Assembly: GCA_947039395.1 (NCBI GenBank)
Contig: CAMQYS010000005.1
Span: 32,573-96,572 of the forward strand
Origin: an uncultured Deferribacteraceae bacterium
GTDB taxonomy: Bacteria > Chrysiogenota > Deferribacteres > Deferribacterales > Mucispirillaceae
Reading direction: 5' to 3'
DNA: 64,000 nt
Each line of letters starts with the position of its first letter. Position 1 is the stretch's first letter. The notes below the pieces were generated by a model. It did not search any database and was not told the DNA's origin. It saw only the letters and a program-made list of their open reading frames with translations. Below, one piece after another: positions 46,124 to 55,429 of this stretch. A program made the translations under genes and the position numbers.

Positions 46124-47785
46124 ATGAAGGATAAAATCACAAACGCATTGAGCGTAATTTTAGAAGAGTTCTCTAAAGAGTATGAAGCTATTAAGACTTT
46201 AGAGATTGATTACAGTATTATTATCCCAGATAATAAAGATCATGGAGATTACTCTGTAAATATAGCTATGAAGCTATCAAGGTATCTTAGAAAATCTCCT
46301 AAAGATGTAGCAGAGGATATTGTATCAAAATTAAGATCTAAAAATTTATTAGAGACTATTTCTAAAATAGAGGTCGCAGGTGCTGGATTTATAAATTTTT
46401 ATATTGATAAAAGTTATTATGCAGAAGTTTTAAAAGATATCGTTACTAATGATAATTATTTTCATATAGGTGTCGGTAAAAATAAGCGAGTATTAATTGA
46501 GTATGTTTCTGCAAATCCAACAGGTCCACTGCATATAGGACATGGGAGAGGGGCTGCGTACGGTGATTCGCTTGCACGTCTACTATCATATGTAGGATAT
46601 AATGTTGATACAGAGTATTATATAAATGATGCTGGAAATCAGATGAATAACTTAGGGTTATCTGTTTATGCAAGAATGAAACAGAAGGTTGATAAAGAGT
46701 ATCCTTTTCCAGAGAACGGATATCACGGTGATTATATAAATGATATAGCAGATCTTCTTGAAAAAGAGAGAACTGATATTTTAGATATAGATGAAAAAGA
46801 AGCGATTGATATATCAACATCTAAAGCGATTGATATTATTTTAGCAGAAATTGAGGGATCGTTAAAAGATTTTAGAGTTGATATAGGTAGTTATTATTCA
46901 GAAAAAACTTTATATAATCGTGGATTGGTCGATAAAGTGTTAGACAAATTAGATAAGCAAGGTAGTATATATGAGGAAGAGGGAGCTTTATGGTTTTCAT
47001 CTTCTAAATATTGTGATGATAAAGATAGAGTATTAAAGAAATCATCAGGTGAGTATACTTATCTATCTCCTGATATAGCGTATCATGATGATAAGTATGA
47101 TAGAGGCTATGATTTATTAATAGATATTTGGGGTGCAGATCATCATGGATATGTGAGCCGTATGCGTTCAGCTATTGAAGCATTAGGATATAATAATAAT
47201 GCTTTCAAGGTTCAGTTAATACAGATGGTATCACTTATTAAAGATGGAAGTCGAGTTAGTATGTCGACTAGATCGGGTGAATTTATTCCTTTATCTTACT
47301 TGCTAGATGAGGTAGGAGTTGATGCAACACGATATTTTTATAATATGCGTAGTTTCGATTCACAATTTGATTTTGATTTAGATTTAGCTAAATCTAAGTC
47401 ATCAGATAACCCTGTGTATTATGTTCAGTATGGGCATGCGAGAGCTTACAGTTTGTTATCTAACGCTAAAGACAAAGGGCATAAGTTTATTTCATGTAAT
47501 GGGTTAGATAGATTAATTCTTGACTCCGAGATACAGATTATTAAATTTATTATGAAGTTTAAAGATATCTTAAGACAGTCAGCAGAGAGTTATGAACCAC
47601 ATAGAATAGCTTACTACCTTCAAGAACTTGCTTCGTTATTTCATAGTTACTACTATGCAAATAGAGTGATAGTAGATGATGATAAAATTTTAACTGATGC
47701 AAGATTAACATTAGCTATGGCAGTTGCTAAGAGCATAAAAACTGGTTTAGAAATATTAGGTGTTAATTCACCAGAAAGGATGTGA
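46124..47785 (+). CDS. argS: Arginyl-tRNA synthetase
   Basis: The 553-aa class I enzyme has an N-terminal ArgRS-specific domain (about 1-100), then SANPTGPLHIGHGRGAAYGD (HIGH motif), DAGNQMNNL, the degenerate KMSKS-like SRVSMSTRSGEF, and the DALR anticodon domain ending at SYYYANRVIVDDD. It is encoded just after the FlrC-like gene and 4 nt before the SPOR gene, so it is embedded in a mixed operon. argS followed by a SPOR-domain gene is seen in several Gram-negative lineages. Confidence 0.97.
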   Translation: MKDKITNALSVILEEFSKEYEAIKTLEIDYSIIIPDNKDHGDYSVNIAMKLSRYLRKSPKDVAEDIVSKLRSKNLLETISKIEVAGAGFINFYIDKSYYAEVLKDIVTNDNYFHIGVGKNKRVLIEYVSANPTGPLHIGHGRGAAYGDSLARLLSYVGYNVDTEYYINDAGNQMNNLGLSVYARMKQKVDKEYPFPENGYHGDYINDIADLLEKERTDILDIDEKEAIDISTSKAIDIILAEIEGSLKDFRVDIGSYYSEKTLYNRGLVDKVLDKLDKQGSIYEEEGALWFSSSKYCDDKDRVLKKSSGEYTYLSPDIAYHDDKYDRGYDLLIDIWGADHHGYVSRMRSAIEALGYNNNAFKVQLIQMVSLIKDGSRVSMSTRSGEFIPLSYLLDEVGVDATRYFYNMRSFDSQFDFDLDLAKSKSSDNPVYYVQYGHARAYSLLSNAKDKGHKFISCNGLDRLILDSEIQIIKFIMKFKDILRQSAESYEPHRIAYYLQELASLFHSYYYANRVIVDDDKILTDARLTLAMAVAKSIKTGLEILGVNSPERM

Positions 47786-47789
47786 AAAT

Positions 47790-48527
47790 ATGAGTGATAC
47801 GAATATGGATAATAATCTAAATAATAATAAAAAGAAGAACTCTTTTAGGGACACAGTTTTAATTGTGTTTGTTGTTCTTATCTGTTTTGGATTAACGATA
47901 TTTGCTATATCAGTTCTTTTATCATCGATGTCTAGTGGTGATTTAATAGATGGGGATTCTGATGGTAATAGAATTACATCAGATATAGTTACTCCAAGAG
48001 TTATTACAGATCCAAATGAAGGCGATACTATTTCTATTAATGATAGTAATAAAACTAATAATATAGTTGTTCCTCCTGTAGAAAAAAAAGAGGAAGTTGT
48101 AAAAAGAAAACCAGAAACTGTAAAACCAAAACCTGTTAAAGAGGTTGCAAAAGTTCCTCAGAAAAAAGTTGAACCTAAGAAAGTTGTACCTAAAAAAGTT
48201 GTGCCTAAAACTGAACCTAAAGTTGTTGCAAAAACCGAGCCTAAATCAACTACATACAGTGAAAAAGTTGAGCCGGGTAGTCCAACAGAGGGTAAATTTG
48301 TGTTACAACTTATGGCGTTACAATCTGAAAAAGATGCTAACAATGCTGCAAAGAAATATAAAGTTGCTTGTGCGGATATATTTGTTATGAAGATAGATCT
48401 TAAAAATAGTGGTACATGGTATAGAGTTAGATGTGGAATAACTAACTCAATGGATGAGGCTGTTGCATTAAAACAGAAATTGGCAACGGAGTATAAAATA
48501 GTTGCTGATGTAATAAAAAACCAGTAG
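47790..48527 (+). CDS. SPOR-domain inner-membrane protein
   Basis: I chose the ATG at 47790 (MSDTNMDNNLNN, AGGATGTG ribosome site), giving 245 aa; an upstream ATG at 47760 lies inside argS. Layout: a short polar cytoplasmic N-terminus, one membrane helix (about 25-46), a Lys/Pro/Val-rich periplasmic linker of short repeats (KPEPK-, VVPKK-like) and a C-terminal SPOR domain (about 168-245: KFVLQLMALQSEKDANNAAKKY, WYRVRCGIT). SPOR domains bind denuded glycan strands at division septa, so this is probably an FtsN/DedD-like divisome protein. Confidence 0.88.
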   Translation: MSDTNMDNNLNNNKKKNSFRDTVLIVFVVLICFGLTIFAISVLLSSMSSGDLIDGDSDGNRITSDIVTPRVITDPNEGDTISINDSNKTNNIVVPPVEKKEEVVKRKPETVKPKPVKEVAKVPQKKVEPKKVVPKKVVPKTEPKVVAKTEPKSTTYSEKVEPGSPTEGKFVLQLMALQSEKDANNAAKKYKVACADIFVMKIDLKNSGTWYRVRCGITNSMDEAVALKQKLATEYKIVADVIKNQ

Positions 48528-48534
48528 TAATATT

Positions 48535-49716
48535 ATTCAAAGTTATAAAGTTAAATTAATTTCAATATTGCTTGTGATACTGTTTATTTCTAGTAATAAT
48601 CTACTAGCCTCTAATGGTGGTGGAGAGTATTTGGAGATAAATGGTGTCCAAGTTTTCGTTCTTGATAGCAGTTATCTTTCTGATTATAATAAGTTTTTTA
48701 AAGAGTTGAAAGAGAAAGATGTTAATACTGTTTTCTTTAGAGTTTTCCATAATAGAGGCGATAGACCTCATCTAGGCTTAGATATCAAATGTGATTCTGG
48801 TGTATATTTTAAAACAAAAGAGTTATGCACAGTTGCAGATATTTTAGGTGATATAGTTAAAGCTGCACATAAGAATGATATTAAGTTATACGCGTGGATG
48901 GCAACACGTTCTATTACTGAGTTAAAAGAGAGAGATAGGTCTCTATCATTTTCACCAGAAGGTGGAACAATTGAGGGTTATGGTGCTAATATTTTTAAAA
49001 AGGATATTAGGGATAGTTTGATAAAGATTTTTAAAGATCTAGCAGAATATAATATAGATGGTATTCTTGTTCAAGATGATTTTATTGTAAAATATAATGA
49101 AGGTGCAGATGATTACACATTAGACCTTTTCAAATCTGATACTGGTTTTAATCCAACAACATCTATATTTTTCAATAGAGTAAAAGAGTATAATGGAAAA
49201 AAAGTTTTCTCAGGTTACAACGATGTTTTCTATATATGGTCGTTATGGAAGAATGAATATCTTATCAGTTTATTGCGTGAGTTAAAGGTTAATATCAGTA
49301 AAGTTAATAAGGATATAAAACTAGCTGTAAATATATATTATGAGACACCAATTTCTAGAGAGAAAGGATTAGCATGGTATAGTCAAACTATTTCGGGACT
49401 ACTATCTGTTCCTGTAGACTATATTGCTGTAATGGGATATATAGATCAAATATCAAATGAACTTGAAATGAGTTACGAAGAATCGGTTGGTTATATTTTA
49501 GATATAGCTAAGAAGAGTATCAATCAAATACATTCATCAAATAGAGTTATTATGAAGTTACAAGTCAAACCTTTTAGAAAAGGTATTGATTATATTGATA
49601 ATAAGTATAATATAGAGATATGTAAAATATTGAAGAGTAGTTATAATAGTAGTATTGTACTTCTTCCTATCAATAAACCATCAGATGTAATACCAAGTTG
49701 TTTTAAGGCAAATTAG
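48535..49716 (+). CDS. Exported glycoside-hydrolase-like protein (GHL10/PgaB C-terminal type)
   Basis: The mature part (about 380 aa) is a TIM-barrel hydrolase: VFVLDSSYLSD, VNTVFFRVFHNRGDRPHLGL, IKLYAWMATRSI, and YNIDGILVQDDFIVKYNEGADDYTLDLF, which recalls the hydrolase domain of PgaB and the GHL10/GHL13 families acting on amino-sugar polymers. The start is uncertain. A TTG at 48568 would cut the signal peptide; the frame is open upstream, and an ATT at 48535 gives IQSYKVKLISILLVILFISSNNLLA, a textbook signal peptide. Rare ATT initiation or a sequence change is possible. The gene follows the SPOR gene directly. Confidence 0.75.
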   Translation: MQSYKVKLISILLVILFISSNNLLASNGGGEYLEINGVQVFVLDSSYLSDYNKFFKELKEKDVNTVFFRVFHNRGDRPHLGLDIKCDSGVYFKTKELCTVADILGDIVKAAHKNDIKLYAWMATRSITELKERDRSLSFSPEGGTIEGYGANIFKKDIRDSLIKIFKDLAEYNIDGILVQDDFIVKYNEGADDYTLDLFKSDTGFNPTTSIFFNRVKEYNGKKVFSGYNDVFYIWSLWKNEYLISLLRELKVNISKVNKDIKLAVNIYYETPISREKGLAWYSQTISGLLSVPVDYIAVMGYIDQISNELEMSYEESVGYILDIAKKSINQIHSSNRVIMKLQVKPFRKGIDYIDNKYNIEICKILKSSYNSSIVLLPINKPSDVIPSCFKAN

Positions 49717-49793
49717 TTCATATTACTTTAATTAATTATTTTCAAATATTTTACTATTGATTAAGTTGTATAAATTAAATCAATATTAATCCA

Positions 49794-49817
49794 ATATATT
49801 TCTATATAGAAATATAT
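49794..49817. promoter_or_regulatory. Perfect 24-bp palindrome before hemG
   Basis: The left half ATATATTTCTAT (49794-49805) is followed immediately by its exact reverse complement, ending 15 nt before the hemG ATG and next to its AAAGGTGGG ribosome site. A bound protein would block translation initiation or transcription there. No repressor can be named. Confidence 0.5.
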
Positions 49818-49832
49818 AAAAGGTGGGTATTT

Positions 49833-51206
49833 ATGAGAGTTGCTGTTATCGGTGGTGGAATATCTGGTGTGTCTGTTGCGTTTAAGTTATCTAAGTTAAA
49901 AGATAAGGGTGTAGAAACTACATTGTTTGAAGCATCTTCAAGGCTAGGTGGCACAATAGAAACTATTCATAAAGATGGTTACGATATTGAAGCAGGTACT
50001 AACGGTTTCTTAAATAGTAAACCTTTTACATTAGATATATTTACTGAAGCTGGTTTGTCAGACAAGTTAGTTAGAAGTGAAGACTCTGCAAGAAAACGAT
50101 TTATTCAAAGAGATAATAAATTAGTTCGTCTTCCAGAAACAGGGATTGCATTTCTAAAATCTCCACTAATATCTATCAAAGGTAAGTTACGTTTAGCTGT
50201 TGAACTTTTTGTTAAAAAAGGTAGTTCAGCTGATGAAAGTTTAGCAGATTTTATAAAACGTAGATTAGGTGTTGAAGCATTAGATTATCTTATCTCCCCT
50301 ATGGTATCTGGTATATTTGCTGGTAATCCTGAAAAGATGAGTATTAATTCATCATTTCCAGTTATTAAAAATCTTGAACAAGAGTACGGTGGATTAATAA
50401 GAGCGTTGTTATCAATAAAAAGAAGAAAGAAAGGAAATAAAAAAGCAGGTCCTGGTGGTCCTGGTGGGATACTTTTATCTTATCAAGGTGGCATGGGTGA
50501 AGCTGTTAAAGATCTAGCAAATGTTTGTGTGGCAAACGGTGTAGAGATTAAATTATCTTCAAACGTAGATGAAGTTAGTAAAAAAGATGATGTGTTTACA
50601 GTTAAGGTAGGTAAGGAGCAGTATCAGTTTGATAAAGTTATTGTAACATCGCCTGCTTACTCTTCATCTGTATTTTTAGAAAAGTTAGATAAAGAGTTAT
50701 CAGAAATATTACTATCAATTCCTTACTCTCCTATATTTGTATCAGGGTTAGGTTATAACAACGCAGATATGGATGATTCACTTAACGGTTTCGGTTATCT
50801 TATCCCTGCAAAAGAGGGTAGAGATATTTTAGGAGCATTATTTACATCATCAATGTTTCCTGCACAAGCACCTAAGGGTAAAAAGTTTTTGCGTGTATTA
50901 ACAGGTGGAGATACAAAAAAAGAGTTGATGAATAAAACAGATGATGAGCTATTAGTGATATCTATAAACTCTATTAAAGATATTTTAGGGATACATAAAG
51001 AGCCATATTTTACATATACATTTAGGTACGATCAAGCAATTCCTCAATATTATGTAGGGCACGGCGAGAAAGTTGAAAAAATTGAATCAGCTTGTAGTAA
51101 GATAGGTGGGCTATATATCGGAGGAAATATACTTTACGGTATAGGTGTGAATGACTGCACAAAACAAAGTACACTTATCGCTGAAAAAATTTCATCAGAG
51201 TTATAA
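49833..51206 (+). CDS. hemG: Protoporphyrinogen/coproporphyrinogen oxidase
   Basis: The 457-aa FAD flavoprotein begins MRVAVIGGGISGVSVAFKLSKL (dinucleotide-binding GxGxxG) and shows the family features TLFEASSRLGGTIETIHKDGYDIEAGTNGFL and, at the C-terminus, GGLYIGGNILYGIGVNDCTKQS. It oxidises protoporphyrinogen IX or coproporphyrinogen III late in haem synthesis. No other hem genes are in the window. A perfect palindrome sits at its ribosome site. Confidence 0.93.
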   Translation: MRVAVIGGGISGVSVAFKLSKLKDKGVETTLFEASSRLGGTIETIHKDGYDIEAGTNGFLNSKPFTLDIFTEAGLSDKLVRSEDSARKRFIQRDNKLVRLPETGIAFLKSPLISIKGKLRLAVELFVKKGSSADESLADFIKRRLGVEALDYLISPMVSGIFAGNPEKMSINSSFPVIKNLEQEYGGLIRALLSIKRRKKGNKKAGPGGPGGILLSYQGGMGEAVKDLANVCVANGVEIKLSSNVDEVSKKDDVFTVKVGKEQYQFDKVIVTSPAYSSSVFLEKLDKELSEILLSIPYSPIFVSGLGYNNADMDDSLNGFGYLIPAKEGRDILGALFTSSMFPAQAPKGKKFLRVLTGGDTKKELMNKTDDELLVISINSIKDILGIHKEPYFTYTFRYDQAIPQYYVGHGEKVEKIESACSKIGGLYIGGNILYGIGVNDCTKQSTLIAEKISSEL

Positions 51207-51440
51207 AGTTTTTAGAATTTTATATCTATAGAACGGATAGTTATAGAGTGATATATTGTTGGGTAATAAAGTTGTATAGTTGTAGGAGTTTTAGAGTTAT
51301 AAAGTGTATAGTACTCTAACTATAAAATATAGAGTGTTAAAATTTTATAGTTACGAGATTTCAGTTTGCTAAATCTGTAAATCATTAGTGTTATAGATTT
51401 CTGTAATTATGTTAATATTTATTTAGATATATTTAAAAGA

Positions 51441-52277
51441 GTGAGATTAATGAGAAAGATTTATTTTCTTCTAATGATATTATCAGTATTTTTGTTTACA
51501 GCTTGTCAAAGTTTATTTTTTCATCCAAATAAGACGTTATACTATAATCCTATGCAGGTTAAATATGCTGTGAAAGATTATGCAATAGAAACATCTGATA
51601 ATATCACTCTTCATGCGTGGAGTATAAAATCAAAAATAGTTGATAGAAAAGGTGTAATACTTTTTTTTCATGGTAATTCAGGAAATATATCTACAGAAAG
51701 CTTACAACTTTTTTGGTTAGCAGATCATGGTTACGATTTATTTATCCCTGATTATAGAGGTTATGGAATATCAGAAGGTAAGCCATCTATAGATTTATTC
51801 ATGAGAGATAGTTTAGATATTATGGACGCTTTTATGGAGCTGTATCATGGTGATAAGAATATCATCGTTTGGGGACAAAGTTTAGGTGGACAAGCTGCAG
51901 CTGCTGTTGCTGCTAACTCACAGTTTGCAGATAATATATCTAAATTAGTTCTAGATAGTACATTTACAAGTTGGAGCAGTATCGGAAAAGAAGTTGCTGC
52001 TCTATCATTTTTAACATATCTTTTTCAATATCCAGTTAAATGGAGTTTTCCAGATAATAATTCTGCTATAGAATATTTACCAAAAAGCAAAGCAATGAAA
52101 AATATTCTTATTCATAGTAGAGGAGATAAATTTATAGATTACAGTAACGCAGTTACTTTATTTAATAGCATATCTGATAACAGTAGTAAAGACCTTCACA
52201 TCTATGAAAAAGATAGTCATGCAAACATTATTGTTAATATCCATAATAAGATTAGTATAATAGATTTTTTAGAATAA
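51441..52277 (+). CDS. Alpha/beta hydrolase lipoprotein
   Basis: About 278 aa, starting at GTG 51441 or ATG 51450. The N-terminus is a lipoprotein signal (FLLMILSVFLFTACQS, lipobox FTAC). The hydrolase core contains the oxyanion motif FFHGNSGN, nucleophile elbow GQSLGG, and probable catalytic Asp (RGDKFIDYS) and His (KDSHANI). It resembles BEM46/YfhR-type serine esterases. Substrate unknown; likely attached to the inner or outer membrane. It stands alone between AT-rich gaps. Confidence 0.85.
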   Translation: MRLMRKIYFLLMILSVFLFTACQSLFFHPNKTLYYNPMQVKYAVKDYAIETSDNITLHAWSIKSKIVDRKGVILFFHGNSGNISTESLQLFWLADHGYDLFIPDYRGYGISEGKPSIDLFMRDSLDIMDAFMELYHGDKNIIVWGQSLGGQAAAAVAANSQFADNISKLVLDSTFTSWSSIGKEVAALSFLTYLFQYPVKWSFPDNNSAIEYLPKSKAMKNILIHSRGDKFIDYSNAVTLFNSISDNSSKDLHIYEKDSHANIIVNIHNKISIIDFLE

Positions 52278-52566
52278 AATAATTTTATTTAATAGCATTA
52301 ATTTATAAACTAACTTAGTTTGATTATAACTTAATATGCAGTTAAAATTTAATCTATTAATGTTCGTGTTTTCTATTAAGCTGGAAACGGTACTGATTTT
52401 TAGTATATAAAATACTTTATATTATAAATATATATAATCTTTTTATTTAATTAGTAACAAACTTTATATATAGTTTTATCGTTTAATTTATATCTATAAA
52501 TATATTATGCAATATTATAATAGTATAATGTTTATGGATAAAATAATTTTATTTAGTTGCATTAAT
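52274..52566. repeat. 29-bp direct repeat flanking the gap before the DUF3015 gene
   Basis: ATAAAATAATTTTATTTA, three variable bases, GCATTAAT occurs at 52274-52302 (overlapping the hydrolase stop) and again at 52538-52566. The first 15 bases are themselves an odd palindrome. The copies are 264 bp apart. Otherwise the 340-nt gap 52278-52617 is AT-rich and non-coding. Confidence 0.6.
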
Positions 52567-52617
52567 GAATTAATTTAGTATAATAATCATTCAATTAATT
52601 TTAATGGGGGTTTTTTT

Positions 52618-53085
52618 ATGAAAAAGTTACTTAGTTTAGTATTGTTGACTGTTTTTTGCATGCCTACTTTAGCGCAAGCTGGAAAATTAAGAGACAATGT
52701 TGGTTGTGGTCTTGGGACATTACTATTTGAATCAGTTGGGAAACAAGACGGTGGTTGGTTATTACAATGGATTGCATCAAGTACAAATGGTTCATTTTAC
52801 TCAGCATTCTCTATGACAACTGGTACTGTAGGTTGTAGAGGTTCAATCAGTGAAGTTGTTAAATATGAAGAAGTAGAAATATTTATCGCTGAAAATATGG
52901 ATGATTTTGCTAAAGATGTTGCAATGGGACAAGGTGAAACTCTTAATTCTGTAGCTACTTTATTACAAATTACTGATACTGAGAAATTTGCATCTTTATT
53001 ACAAGATAATTTCGTTGTTATCTTCCCTAACAGTGATGTAACAGCTGATCAAGTTATAGTTAAGATAGTTGAGCTTAACAGCTAG
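52618..53085 (+). CDS. DUF3015 exported protein
   Basis: The 155-aa protein has a signal peptide (KKLLSLVLLTVFCMPTLAQA, cleavage before GKL) and the DUF3015 pattern GCGLGTLLFE, SSTNGSFYSAFSMTTGTVGCRG, then a helical region IFIAENMDDFAKDVAMGQGETL. Two Cys may form a disulfide. Function of the family is not known. The ribosome site is unusually G-rich (GGGGG, then seven T). A terminator follows at 53112. Confidence 0.88.
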   Translation: MKKLLSLVLLTVFCMPTLAQAGKLRDNVGCGLGTLLFESVGKQDGGWLLQWIASSTNGSFYSAFSMTTGTVGCRGSISEVVKYEEVEIFIAENMDDFAKDVAMGQGETLNSVATLLQITDTEKFASLLQDNFVVIFPNSDVTADQVIVKIVELNS

Positions 53086-53111
53086 GTTAAACAATTATAC
53101 TTATAAAGTTT

Positions 53112-53154
53112 AAAGATGTGTTGTGTCGTTTTGCAATGCATCTTTATTATTTTA
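53112..53154 (+). terminator. Intrinsic terminator after the DUF3015 gene
   Basis: AAAGATGTGTTG (53112-53123) pairs with CAATGCATCTTT (53134-53145, two G-U pairs) with a 10-nt loop, followed by a T-rich tail. It lies 26 nt after the stop. Confidence 0.75.
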
Positions 53155-53178
53155 ATTCAAGAGTAAAGTAGTCTATAA

Positions 53179-55377
53179 ATGTATAAATACCATATCAATC
53201 AGTTGATCTATGTGCCTTTCATTCTATTATGTTTATTAGTAGTTCCATCGTATTCATTTTACAATATTTTTGATCATTCTGTATCTACTCAACAATCTTT
53301 TAATAATATAAATATATTTAAACTAATAACATGGTGCGATACTTCAGAGTTAAATGTAAAGCAGTTTGATCTTACAGAATATATAGACTACGTTGTTGAT
53401 CTAGCAAATAGTGAAGAGTTGTATAATGAGAGAGAGTGGGATGTTCTCATGCTTTATAAAGAGAATGCTTTTATAATGAAAAGATCTCTTGTTGATGATG
53501 ATAAATACTTTTTTGCTGAAAACGGTAAGAAAAATCCTAAAGCAGAGTTGGAAGCAACAATACGGGCTCTTTTTACAGATAGAAAACAGTTAGATAATTT
53601 TAGTGAAAACAACGACTTTTTTGATAAGATAGGTAACGATAACTATTCACAAAATGATTTAAATGATGATAATTATTTATTAAATAATATAGAGAATGAT
53701 AGCTACTCACAAAATAATATAGATAGTGATAATAGCTATATGCAAAATAGTATAGCTGACGATGAGCATCCGTTATGTCGTTTCCCTTCAAGAAAAAGGT
53801 TTATAGTTGAAAATTTAGGTGTTGATGAATCTTTCTTTCCAGAAGTAACTTGTGCATCATACGATGATTATATTGAGAAACTTGATCCAACATCAATAAC
53901 GGCTGTATTTCCATTTCTCTACTTAGAAAATCCAGCATCAATTTTTGGGCATGTGCTAATTAGAATAAATGGAAAGGATAATGAGCCTCTACTTGGATAT
54001 GGAGTTTCATATACAGCGATAGAGGCTGAAAATGCAAATATTTTCATGCAGTTTTTCGGTGGATTTACAGGATATTATAGTGGTTACTTTACAGTTAATA
54101 AGTTTTATGTTTCAACCTTTAAATATAGTAGTGTAGAGAAACGCGATATATGGGAGTACGATCTAAATTTCACTAAAGAAGAGACTAGAAAAATTGCAGA
54201 TCATCTATGGGAGATGCAAAATATTAATATTGATTACTTCTTTTTAGATGAAAACTGTTCATATCATCTACTACTGCTTTTAGAGTCAGGTAGACCAGAG
54301 TTAAGATTAGCTAATTCATTAGTAATAGAAATTCCATCAAATACTATTCGTGTTATAAAGGATAATAATCTTATTGAAGATATTCATTTTAGACCATCTC
54401 ATCAGAAAATTGTTTACGCTATAGCATCTCAATTACCATCAAAAGCTGTTAAGCTTGCTGAAAGTGTGGCTGATAATAAAACTGATATTCAAGAGATTAC
54501 AGAAGGCGACTATACAGATTTAGAGAAGATATCTATGCTTGATTTAACATATGAAATTTATAGATATAAAATAATTGATTCTGATAGTGATGTTAATCCT
54601 TATGAGTATAAAGATAGAACACTTTATCTATTGGGTGAAAGAAGTAAATTTAAATTAAAAAATGATTATAATATTGATGAAGGGACAAGACCAGATCAAG
54701 GACATAGTTTAATTCGGTTAACAGCAGGCACAGGGCTGTATAATAAGAGTGTCTACACGGAGCTAGGGTTTCGATTAGGGTTTCATTCATTAGAAGATAT
54801 TGATATAGGTTTTATTCCTAATTCTAGGGTAGCATTTTTTGAGGTAAATCTTAGGTACAATATAACGGATAATTATTTTAATGTAAAAGATGCAACATTT
54901 CTATCTTTTGGATCTTACTCCCCAATAAACAGTTTTAGAAAAGGTATATCTTTTAAGTTTGATATAGGTGGTGAGCAGAGATCGTATAGTAATTACAGTG
55001 ATTATTTTACTCCATATGTATCAGGTGGAGCTGGAGTAACATTTTTATTAGATAAAAATATATATCTTTTTATAGTATCAGATAGTGATCTATCATTTGG
55101 TTCGCCGTATGAATATTATGTTGGTTTAGGAGTAGGTGCTAATGTTGGATTATCATTCACATACGACTTTATTAAATTATTAATTATCGGAGAGTATCTT
55201 ATATATCCATTTAACGACCCTATACCGAGTAACGGATATGCTCAACGAACATCTGGATCTATCTCTCTAACGGGTGCAATAACTAGAAATAATTCATTAA
55301 TGTTGTCGTACAAATATTCATATGAATTTGGTAAAAAGAATTCAGATTTAGAGTTACAGTGGTCATTTTTCTTTTAG
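53179..55377 (+). CDS. Lnb/DUF4105 periplasmic domain fused to an outer-membrane barrel
   Basis: This 732-aa exported protein follows an N-terminal signal or anchor segment (LIYVPFILLCLLVVPSYS). The DUF4105 (Lnb N-terminal periplasmic) domain spans about 240-390: LENPASIFGHVLIRI, ENANIFMQFFGGFTGYYSGYFTV, YFFLDENCSYHLLLLLESGRP. In this NlpC/P60-like fold the H of FGHV and the C of ENCSYH are the expected catalytic pair. Residues about 144-195 are Asp/Asn/Ser repeats (NDNYSQND-, ENDSYSQNN-like). The last 240 residues are barrel-like, ending QWSFFF. Lnb in Bdellovibrio/Bacteroides-type systems is tied to lipoprotein acylation; here that is only suggestive. Confidence 0.82.
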   Translation: MYKYHINQLIYVPFILLCLLVVPSYSFYNIFDHSVSTQQSFNNINIFKLITWCDTSELNVKQFDLTEYIDYVVDLANSEELYNEREWDVLMLYKENAFIMKRSLVDDDKYFFAENGKKNPKAELEATIRALFTDRKQLDNFSENNDFFDKIGNDNYSQNDLNDDNYLLNNIENDSYSQNNIDSDNSYMQNSIADDEHPLCRFPSRKRFIVENLGVDESFFPEVTCASYDDYIEKLDPTSITAVFPFLYLENPASIFGHVLIRINGKDNEPLLGYGVSYTAIEAENANIFMQFFGGFTGYYSGYFTVNKFYVSTFKYSSVEKRDIWEYDLNFTKEETRKIADHLWEMQNINIDYFFLDENCSYHLLLLLESGRPELRLANSLVIEIPSNTIRVIKDNNLIEDIHFRPSHQKIVYAIASQLPSKAVKLAESVADNKTDIQEITEGDYTDLEKISMLDLTYEIYRYKIIDSDSDVNPYEYKDRTLYLLGERSKFKLKNDYNIDEGTRPDQGHSLIRLTAGTGLYNKSVYTELGFRLGFHSLEDIDIGFIPNSRVAFFEVNLRYNITDNYFNVKDATFLSFGSYSPINSFRKGISFKFDIGGEQRSYSNYSDYFTPYVSGGAGVTFLLDKNIYLFIVSDSDLSFGSPYEYYVGLGVGANVGLSFTYDFIKLLIIGEYLIYPFNDPIPSNGYAQRTSGSISLTGAITRNNSLMLSYKYSYEFGKKNSDLELQWSFFF

Positions 55378-55429
55378 TGAGAAATATATCTATTAATTAA
55401 GTTTAAAAAGAGGTATACTACTCTTTACT

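Noticed and set aside
45587..46820. Antisense frames opposite the sigma-54 regulator and argS
   Set aside because: They overlap well-conserved genes on the other strand and show only the composition of reversed codons.
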